A stretch of 64,000 nucleotides of DNA from Amborella trichopoda (Eukaryota; Streptophyta; Magnoliopsida; Amborellales; Amborellaceae), in the NCBI RefSeq assembly GCF_000471905.2, contig NW_006499617.1, forward strand, positions 5,637,324 through 5,701,323, given 5' to 3'. A program made the translations under genes and the position numbers. Of the stretch, positions 55,916 through 64,000 are shown piece after piece. Position 1 is the stretch's first letter. The number at the start of each line of letters is the position of its first letter. The notes under the pieces were generated by a model. That model made no database searches. It had not been told where the DNA came from and saw only the letters and a list, made by a program, of their open reading frames with translations.

Positions 55916-56430
55916 ATATTCCACAGAGATTCTCATCACTCGACCATTATTTTGGTTCCTTTATTTCCCCATTGCTAGAAGAAACACGAGCTCAACTGAA
56001 TCAGTCTTTTCAAACCATTTCCAAAGCTCCATGGACTCTGGTTTTAGCGAGATGGGCGAAGTCGACCTACATTTTAAGCACCAACAGCGAAGAAAGCTTC
56101 GGAAATGGCTACAAACCACATTGTGGGAATGTCATTCTTTTATCAACAACTAAGCCCAACTCCATTGAAGACTTATCCAGAGCTGATTCAAACCACGGCT
56201 TGGGTGTCATCTCTGTGGTTGACGACAAATGTTCTTCTGATTGCAAAGTAATTCTCTTCAAGATGAAGAAGAGGCTTTGGGATGTTTCTCCATTTGATGC
56301 TGGTTGTGTAGTGATGTTCCTGATGACTCTGACACCGAATTTGCGAATTTGGAAATCATTGCATAGGATCGGAGCAAAAGAGGAAGCTCCTCGAATTTTT
56401 GGCGAGGTTTTGTGTTCTTCTAGAGATTCG
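55916..56430 (+). pseudogene. Helicase relic exon: N-terminal domain
   Basis: From the acceptor AG at 55914-55915 the frame reads IPQRFSSLDHYFGSFISPLL, EETRAQL, GNVILLSTTKPNSIEDLSRA, GVISVVDDKC and LRIWKSLHRIG. It stays open to the donor GTATGA at 56431. This matches the N-terminal accessory domain that precedes the helicase core in the plant family. It is the best preserved part. Confidence 0.82.
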
Positions 56431-56866
56431 GTATGACTATCTTATCTTAGTTTTTTTTATTTTGCGAAGTTTGTTTTCTTTTGAGTCTTTGTTTCTTCTT
56501 GTGATCATTTTTGGTGATTATGTTTTTTAAGTATGTTTTATGTTTGCAGTTTTCTTCCGTTTGTTATTTTTTGTTCTTTTCCTGATTCTTCAAGGTGATA
56601 TTGTTTTCTTGTGTTGCAATTTGTAAATTTTAATTATTTTGCAGTTTATTCTTTTGGTCCGAGTTTGAAAGTTTTTTCCCCAAATCTACTTTTTTTTTTT
56701 ATATGTTTTTACTTTTGTTTCCTCCCTAGTACGATTTTCTTACATGTGAGTTTAATTATATTTTGCGTGTATGCATTATTTTTTATTTTTTTACCATGTT
56801 CCTTTTGCTGTTGTTTTGGTATCAGTAAACTTCAATGAATTTGAGTAAATGTGCTTTCTTGAACAG

Positions 56867-57990
56867 GGGAAGAAAACTTACGATTCATGCTCTCGAGGAG
56901 TTCTTGATAAGAACCTGAAATCAAAATTTAATTCATTTGGATTGAATGACTCATAAACTAAAGCTGTTTACTCAGCCTTATCTTCAATTCGATGCAACCA
57001 CATGTATTCGGTAAAACTCATCTGGGGTCCTTCAGGCACAGGGAAGACTAGAACAATTTGTTCAATTCTTTGGGAAGCTTTGCATATGAATTGTGCAACT
57101 CTTACCTGTGCTCCGACTAATGTAGCAATCCATGAAATTGGTAGCCGTATGGTGGATTTAGTAAAAAAATCGCGTAAAGCAATCCATGAAGCTTCACCTG
57201 TTGGGTTTCCATTAGGAGACATTTTATTAATTGGAAATGAGCAAAGACTGGGTGTTGATAATCAAATTGGTGATATCTATATCGATTATCGAATTTGTGC
57301 ACTTGCATAATGCTTTGGCCCTTCTGGTTGGAAGAAAAAGATATCATCAGCAATTGAAAATTTTCAGTCTTATGTCGATGAATACGATCCTTCTTAGAAA
57401 AAGAGATCTAAAAAGAAAAGACAAAAGTTTGTTGGGGCTTTCAGGGAGAAGTTCACTAAACTAGTTTTGCCACTGAAGGACTGTATTAGTGTTTTGTGGA
57501 CTCACTTGCCCCTAACTTCTTGAATCAAAATGAATTTGGTGACAGCTTGCTTAAACTTGGGAAGCTTCATGACTCTTTCCTTAGTCTATCAAAGACTGCT
57601 GAACTCGATGGCATAAAACTGAAGAAATTCAAGGGATGCCTATGTATTAACCAAGAAATGGATTTGGTGAGTTCATTATCTGGGGAAAAAGAACGTGATA
57701 TCGTGGTTAGCGTGGAAGAAATTCTAATCATGTTATCAAAGGAAGCCCTCGGACGCACCCTTCAATAAGTTGCTTCCCAAATGCCACATTTTATGACCGG
57801 TTGATTTCAGATGGGCCTAATGTGAAAAGCACTTCTTATGCAAAGCGCTACCTCTCCAACCCCATGTATGGCACATATGCATTCATCAATGTTGTTGATG
57901 GGAGAGAGGAAATGAAGAGTTCAGGGAAAACTTTGAAGAATTTGCTGGAGGTAGATATTGTCATGATTATAGTGAAGAAGCTTTTCAAAG
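56867..57990 (+). pseudogene. Helicase relic: core with Walker A, missing Walker B
   Basis: After the acceptor CAG at 56864-56866 come GKKTYDSCSRGVLDKNLKSK, FNSFGLNDS, then TAA (56954-56956) where relatives have Gln. SVKLIWGPSGTGKTRTICS and CATLTCAPTNVAIHEIGSR follow, then TAA and TAG stops in KKRSKKKRQKFVGAFREK and a frameshift near 57495. At about 57748 the text changes from a pre-motif II region straight into HPSISCFPNATFYDRLISDG. About 120 residues with DEAAQL and QYRM-type motifs are absent. It ends at donor AAAG|GTGATA. Confidence 0.85.
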
Positions 57991-58605
57991 GTGATAGTTA
58001 ACTCATTCCAAATATTTCTTATTTAAGAGAAAAAAAGGTTCGCATATTGTCTTAGTTTGAGCAATGATTGAAAATTTAGAATTCGGCCCACAATCCCCAA
58101 GGGTATGATTCCAATTCAACCGGTTCAATGAGATTGCCAAGTTGTAGTGGGTTGCATTTAAAAAACGAAAAAAAATGGGAAGAACAGGAGATTTGGGGTG
58201 ATTACAAGTTTCCCCTTAACCGAAATTACCCACATCCCGATCCGTATTCAACTCAGGCGATCCCCAGTTAGAGAGGAGATTTTAAAATCACTGATTTTGA
58301 GTTTAGAATTTTTATGCTATCTTGACAGGTCCTGCTATTGGTGAATGTGTTCTTTCCGTATTTTTTATGCTATCTTGACAGGTCCTACTATTGGTGAATG
58401 TGTTCTTTCCAAATATTATATGTCGTCCACTAACTATATGTCCTTTACAAATCCTTATAAAATTTGTATGGGACAGCCATTCCTCATCGATTTGCATACA
58501 GACTGCACCAGAAACCTGCAATAAACTTGTATTATTTTGAACTACTTAATGTATTCTATGGAAATTGATATAGAGTCATACAATAGTCCTAGAAATATAT
58601 TTTTA

Positions 58606-58831
58606 GGGATTGTATACAATGAGACCATTTATCTTTGATACAAGGTGGTCACAATTATACCATCTGATGTGAAATTTGATAGCTTGGATGTGTCACAAGT
58701 TCGAGAAAATTTCTTTTGAAATTTGAGCTTGCGCAATAGAATAATTGCAACCACCTAATTTCACATCCAAGGGTCAAGATTAACATGACCACCTTGTACC
58801 AAAGGTAAAGCGTATCATTCTATACTTTCCC
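58606..58831. mobile_element. Mutator-type MITE with 9-bp target duplication
   Basis: The 226-bp element lies in the intron of the helicase relic. Its ends are inverted repeats of about 70 bp: 58606-58676 against 58761-58831, with cores such as ACAAGGTGGTCA and GATGTGAAATT. The nine bases ATATTTTTA flank it on both sides (58597-58605 and 58832-58840). Nine-bp duplications with long TIRs are diagnostic of Mutator-superfamily miniature elements. It has no coding capacity. A few mismatches between arms suggest moderate age. Confidence 0.9.
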
Positions 58832-59211
58832 ATATTTTTAAGACAACATTTTCTAGTTTTAAGCTAGGGAACATTTCTAGGTTAAATGCATGATGTAATG
58901 TAGAAAAATGAGCACATAAATGCCAATACTATGATACAGGACTTGAAGATCTTGGCACACATCTGGCTTTTGCATGTTCCACTTTTTTCGAACTTGGGCC
59001 TTCTTTATTTTACTCATAATTTGACTTGATAAATATACTTTCTTTTCACCTCAATGGAACAATTCCCTTTCTTGGCCTTGTTATAATTTCTTCTTTGCTG
59101 GAATAGTTGCTTCTACTATGGAATGTTGTTTGAATGATTTACTTTACTTTCAATGTGGTGAATTTTGTGGGACTAATCTCCAACTAAAATTTTGGATTTA
59201 CACCTTGGCTT

Positions 59212-59928
59212 GCTAAGAAGGGCTCCGCCCTGAGAGTTGGAATAGTCTCTCCATATAATGCTCAGGTTGAAACAATTCAGAAGCTACAAAAGAAGTGTCG
59301 GTTCCATGACAATTTCTCTGTGAGGGTGAAGTCCATTGATGGATTTCAGGGATGTGAGGAGGATATTATTATACTTTCTACTGTTAGAACAAATCAATTG
59401 GGATCTATCGGTTTCCTCTCCAATCTCAACAGGACTAACATCGCTTTGACAAGGGCAAGGTGAACATTTTCCTCATAAATTTCTCAAAATACATACAACT
59501 TATGAACGATTTAACATTTTACTCCTTTTCAACTATCCAAACATTTTACTCCTTTTCAACTATTTGAACATTTGAAACATTTCGTTTGCCTTTTTGAAAT
59601 TAAGTGAAATGAAATGAGCAAAATGTTAAATAGTTCATCCCTTAGAGGTATTTTGATAAGTTTCCCTCAAATTCCTCATTGTATTATTCATGATTTCTTC
59701 TTCTCTTGTAGTGAGCTAATGATTCGTTGTTTTATTCCTCACAAATATAGGCTCTGGATTGTAGGCAGTGGGCCGACTTTAATTAAAAGTGGTAGTGTTT
59801 GGGCAGAATTGGTTTTTGATGCTATTGAGAGAGGCTGCTTCTTTGAAGTCAATGAGGACCCTGATTTGGTTAAATCCGTCGTGAATTTTTCGAGCAAGAA
59901 TCGTATGGCAAAATCTTCGAATGTGCAG
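59212..59928 (+). pseudogene. Helicase relic: motif V/VI exons
   Basis: First exon ends at 59459 (CAAG|GTGAAC) and shows [40 protein letters not shown] and TNIALTRAR, the helicase motifs for ATP hydrolysis coupling. Its start is uncertain; AAGGGCTCC near 59215 is a candidate. The second exon begins at 59751 after TATAG and continues LWIVGSGPTLIKSGSVWAEL and VFDAIERGCFFEV, ending at donor GCAG|GTACGC (59928). Both exons are open and could still be read, but the upstream part cannot supply them. Confidence 0.82.
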
Positions 59929-62224
59929 GTACGCACCCTGATATTATACTCACGGTCATTTAAGCAAAGTTAATATTCTCATTGCATCTTCTGTTTTATA
60001 TTTTTGTCAGTTTTCAAATGTACATCATTGTTTTCCTGTTTTGGCCCTTATGTGCTTTTTGGGAGAGTTTATGTGGTTTCTATGCTCCTAGGAAGGAATG
60101 AGAAGTTGGGATTATGGTTTTCTATCGGATGTAATTTTCTCAGCTTGTATTGTACATCCTTGTATGCGCAGGCATCGATGATTTGATTTATCATAGTCAA
60201 TAATATCCAAGCGAAATTTAAATTTCCCAACTGCATGGTTCCCTGTGTCTTCTCTTTTTTCTCACTCCTCTGACCTCCATGATCTTCATCTCCACTTACA
60301 TGTTTATTACAAGAGCGTGCATCCTATATTCTTTTGGGAGCATACTACATATTTACCCCCTCACGCAAAGCACGCACTTAGGAGAGAAATTTTGGGATGC
60401 ATCTAATTATTACTAGATGTTTATTTTCAAAGAAAAAAAATTGGATTATGAGTTTTGAACATCTACATTATTCCATCTAAAAATTTGATTGTTCTAGGCA
60501 ATCGTTGGATGCCCTTTTTAGCCATATAGAGAGTGAGAGGTTTAAAGTATTTTCTTTAAGATTAGTTGCCAGGTTCTAAAGATCACATCCCCAGAATATG
60601 GAATTTAAAAGATATTCCTAATATAAGTTTTGTTAGAGGGAATGGATGAATAGTATACTCCAATGGGAGTAGGAAATCTTTTGGCTAAAATGAATATTCC
60701 AATTGTGGGAAAGAGAAATAAGTCCTAATAAGATGTCGTGGCCTCTCACAAGTCACATTCAATAAACAAAGTTTTATTTAGTGTTATCAGGAAGCCTAAC
60801 CAATCGGATGGTTGGTGCTTTGGCTAGTTTGGTCTAGTGTAAATTAAAGTTTAACTAAATCTGATCAAAATCAATATATGACTAGTCTTTGACCAATTGA
60901 TCAAACCGGTTTGACTAAATATCGATCAAAATCAATAATTGAAAAGTCTCTATTCAATCTTGATGCATTATTTTTTTTCGAGCACCATAAAAAGTGTGAT
61001 TTGGAAAAGCTTTAGTATGTGGGTTGATGAGATTACATCCCAAAAATTATTGGACTCTTAAAAGTACTCGTAGATTGGGTTTTACCCAAAGGAGTGAATG
61101 GACAATATACTCTTTAGGGGCAAATAAATCTTTTGGCAAAGATGATATGTTCATAGAATCCCACATGTGAAACCCTAACTATGAGTATTTCTAGTCCCAC
61201 CAACTCCCTCGTGCAAAACACTGCACATGTGTATGTTTGGTGTCCCAAATTTTGAGGACAATTTATCTTTATTATTAGGAGTTTACCACTACTAACTATT
61301 AGCTGTCAAATTGGATGGCTTGGGATGTGTCATGAAGTTCGTGATTTTTTTTTTTTAACTTCGAATGTAGTCAATAATATTCACACAACTATACGAATTG
61401 AAATCTAAAAAAATTAAAACCTTAAAACATAATATAAACTATCTAATATCTATACATGCTTTAGGAATTCAAATTCCTTTTCCCCCTTTTTAAATACCCT
61501 TCTTGTTATTCTAAAGTAGATCTCAAAAATCAAATAAATCCTCACAAGCAAGTCTTTCAAGGATTGACTGTGCTTATAATAGGGTGGCAGATGTGGTGAT
61601 CGAAGAGTAACTTTATTATTGGCATAATTGATTTATGTTTATATTTCCCCAAACTTCGAAGATGAAGTAGTGTGGAAGAGGGAGAGTGATAGGTAAATTT
61701 TCTGTCAAGTAAGCGTATAAGCTTCTCTATCATGAACGAAGTAGGTGGACACAACCCTCATGAGATATATTTGGAAAATTCCAATCCCACACAAAATTCA
61801 AGCTTTATGTGGATTGTATTGCAAGTAAAGCACTCCCTGTTGATAATCTAATCCCTATCGACTCAAAAAAAAAAAAAGGAAAAAAAATACATGCATTTTT
61901 CCCTCAAAAGAAATTTGTTGATAATCTAATGAAGAGAGGGAAAACTCTAATTAATAATAACAAATTGTTTCACGCGAGCTGGACCGCATTTCTACATATG
62001 CAGTCTAGAAAGTGTAAAGCATCCACCATAGAGATGGATGCAAGTGGGTGTTTCATCTAAAAACAATACAAATTAATGTTCCAAATATTTTCTTAGTAGA
62101 ATTATTATTTCTAGTTTTTAAAATTTATTTATTTTTCATATCTATGATCTCCACATTAGAGATTACATGTCCTTAAAAATTAAGCCTTAAAATCCATCTC
62201 AAAAATAGATTTATTAGGAGGCCT
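59929..62224. other. Intergenic DNA with a diverged direct repeat
   Basis: AT-rich without recognised genes. Two stretches, about 60575-60735 and 61025-61185, align poorly but continuously, sharing GAGATTACATCC/GATCACATCC, (G)AATG(G)(A)CAATATACTC-type and AAATCTTTTGGC phrases. Between them AAATC(T/G)ATCAAAATCAAT repeats. A phrase at 61300-61340 matches 800-835. Possibly a very old element. Confidence 0.45.
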
Positions 62225-63130
62225 ACATTTCTACATATGCGAGCTTGGCCGCATAGAAACCCTATCCATTAATATTTGTTTGTTATGCAAAAAAAAAGAT
62301 GGGGGAGACTGAGGACAATTTATTCTTGCATTGTTCTTTTACTGCTGAAATTGTGCTTTGGAGGACATCAAAACATTCTATTGCAAATAGAGTTGTAAGT
62401 GTGGACCATTAATTTGGAGGATATTTGGAGCTGTTGTGGTATGGGATGGGAGAAAGAAAGAAATAGAAAAACATTTGAGGGTGTTCTTTTGGGTCGGGTG
62501 GCTGTTAAAAATAGTATACGAAAAGGTTTGTTGAATAGGTTAACAGTTACAAAGGAAGGAGCTAGGATTTCTAAAGTGGATATTCTAGTTAATTTAGAAA
62601 CAATGTTAACAATGCCCCAATACTTTTGAAACCAAAAGGTATATGCAAAGAACCACCTCAAGTTGCATTAAAAGTAAATTCTGATGGAAGTTCTTTCGAA
62701 AACCTAGAGTTGGCTGGCTGGGATTGGTGGTCTATTAAAACTTTCAGAAGATGGAATCTAATTTTCCTTCGCGGGCCATTGTGGCTCCTCCACTACAAAT
62801 AAGGCCGAATTTAGTGCAATATTGTAAGGATTGAAGCTGGTGAGGGAAAAACTTTTTTGGGGCTGTTGTGTGTAGAATGTGACTCCCTAAAAATGATTAA
62901 TTTGTGCAACAAGAAGAGCGCCATCCTATAATTTACGGCATATCCGGGCTGAAATTTTAGATATTAAGTGGTATGGAGTTATCTTTTCAACATGTTTATA
63001 GAGAAGCCAATAGCGTGGCTGTTGCATTGGCAAGAAAAAAAAAGCCTTCTAGTGATTTTTTATGGCCTTCTTTGAATCTATTGTACATACTTTCTTATTT
63101 TAAAGACACTTCTCAACAAAAAAAAAAAAA
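62225..63130 (+). mobile_element. 5'-truncated LINE (ORF2 tail and poly(A))
   Basis: Plus strand. Near 62265 a zf-RVT block NICLLCKK leads, after a frame change, into LHCSFTAEIVLW. KERNRKTFEGV lies at about 62453. KVNSDGSSFENLELAGW at about 62670 and HVYREANSVAVALARKKK at 62995 are the beginning and end of an RNase H domain. An A-run at 63118-63130 is the poly(A). It is a remnant of the 3' end, typical of target-primed insertions that stopped early. It is a different lineage from the LINE at 41160-47754, since their 3' ends do not match. Target duplication was not identified. Confidence 0.82.
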
Positions 63131-64000
63131 GGAAAAAATGTCTTTTACCCAAAAGAGTGTGGCTTGTTTTGGGCACGAGACCTGTAAAATTGGGAATATA
63201 CACCATATGACCTGTATACAACAGTATGACTGTGTATCAAGCGTCGATCATGAAATTAGACAGCAGAGAACCGATTTGTGGACATGGTTCAGCACGAAGT
63301 TCGTCATGTTTGTAAAGCAATTCATCTCTACCATCCGTTTTCGGAAATGATGATGATCCGCTGCACGTGTACCAAGACTCGTGTGTATGGAAGCCTTTGG
63401 GGTTGCTATATTCAACCAAGTCGATGGCCAAGGGCACTTATGATATTTTTATATTTTCTCTAGACTTTTCTTGGAGGATCAATTTGAAATGCTGCATGCA
63501 TGTCTCACTTTGCCATTTCCCATAGATCGCCGGCTCAGATTCCACCACGACCTTCCGTTTTCCAAAATCTCAGCCGTCCACTCCATAAAGATGCACCTCA
63601 AAAATCCATTGAAAAAAGTTGTTTTAATATTGAAAAATCCTCTAATTGATCATCTCAACATTGAGATGAATATGAAAATAAAATACAATATTTTGAATCT
63701 CATAAATAGTACATCTTGCAACACATTCTGTTGACAGTCCATTTTCAATATTTTTATATGTTTATACATCACCTTTCAGGTTCATAACTATGGTTTTCAA
63801 CCTTAAAAGTTTCTACAACGAATTAAAATAAAATAAAAAAAAATATCCCGACATCTTCTATTTTTAGGTTCTATTTCATGATAAACCAAAGTATATTGTA
63901 ACCCCCTGGTCACCTTAAATCAATTTTTGAACCTGAACAAATGTGATATAATATGTTCTTTATAAACCGAATCATTTATCTCTTTTCACTTAAATACCCC
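63131..64000. other. Unassigned right end
   Basis: AT-rich with a few open frames under 130 residues, none with a domain I know. A GC-richer part (about 63240-63600) could be leftover coding or regulatory DNA, but I see no splice or motif support. Confidence 0.4.

Larger units (their letters stand above)
55916..59928 (+). pseudogene. SEN1-like SF1 helicase pseudogene (plant family)
   Basis: Exon blocks: 55916-56430, 56867-57990 (with a deletion) and about 59212-59459, then 59751-59928. The product would be a plant P-loop helicase of the SEN1/UPF1-like SF1 type, RNA or DNA unwinding powered by ATP. Evidence: conserved N-domain block PLLEETRAQLNQSFQ; Walker A GPSGTGKT; APTNVAIHEIGSR; HPSISCFPNATFYD; DGPNVKS; then motif V/VI region [21 protein letters not shown] and [15 protein letters not shown]. 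Damage: stops at 56954, 57307 and 57394, a frameshift near 57495, and loss of the Walker B (DEAA) segment at about 57748. GT/AG borders at the intron edges look normal, so it decayed in place. Confidence 0.88.

Overview
The window is nuclear DNA of a flowering plant, almost certainly repeat-rich heterochromatin. The evidence is the layered plant retroelements (Ty3/gypsy of the Del/Tekay and Tat types, a Ty1/copia miniature, plant L1-type LINEs with a fused RNase H), an intron-split plant helicase relic, and the lack of bacterial operon structure. I found no intact host gene, no rRNA or tRNA gene and no CRISPR array. All reading is by eye, so edges of old repeats are approximate.

Layout. 1-2968: AT-rich intergenic DNA holding a detached repeat fragment (838-1358). 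2969-4940: internally deleted minus-strand copia element, with two LTRs around about 235 bp that still carry a Met-tRNA primer site and a polypurine tract. 5030-15340: full-length but stop-ridden minus-strand Del/Tekay chromovirus with 2.9-kb LTRs. 15345-40237: a large plus-strand LTR element without recognisable gag or pol ('element L'), whose internal domain is mostly tandem arrays. Its 5' LTR is split at 18106/28970 by a minus-strand Tat-type gypsy element (18107-28969) flanked by a 5-bp target duplication. That Tat element has an extra ORF before gag, a G-patch segment after protease, and an internal deletion joining RT to the end of integrase. A 100-N assembly gap lies in its leader.

40238-64000: a decayed plus-strand LINE (about 41160-47754); a 1.46-kb gag-bearing miniature LTR element (47872-49335); CT-rich low-complexity DNA; a zone of LTR-like and tandem sequence (51890-54330) with a piece related to element L in inverted orientation; a plus-strand SEN1-like SF1 helicase pseudogene (55916-59928) that has lost its Walker B segment and carries stops and a frameshift; a 226-bp Mutator-type MITE with a perfect 9-bp target duplication in one of its introns; and a 5'-truncated LINE tail (about 62225-63130).

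History inferred from nesting and divergence by eye: element L is the oldest layer (its LTRs differ at about one base in five). The Tat element entered its 5' LTR later (about one in nine), and the chromovirus landed 4 bp outside the left edge of L. The best candidate for something undescribed is element L: very long LTRs, satellite-like modular arrays inside, and two other related pieces in the window.
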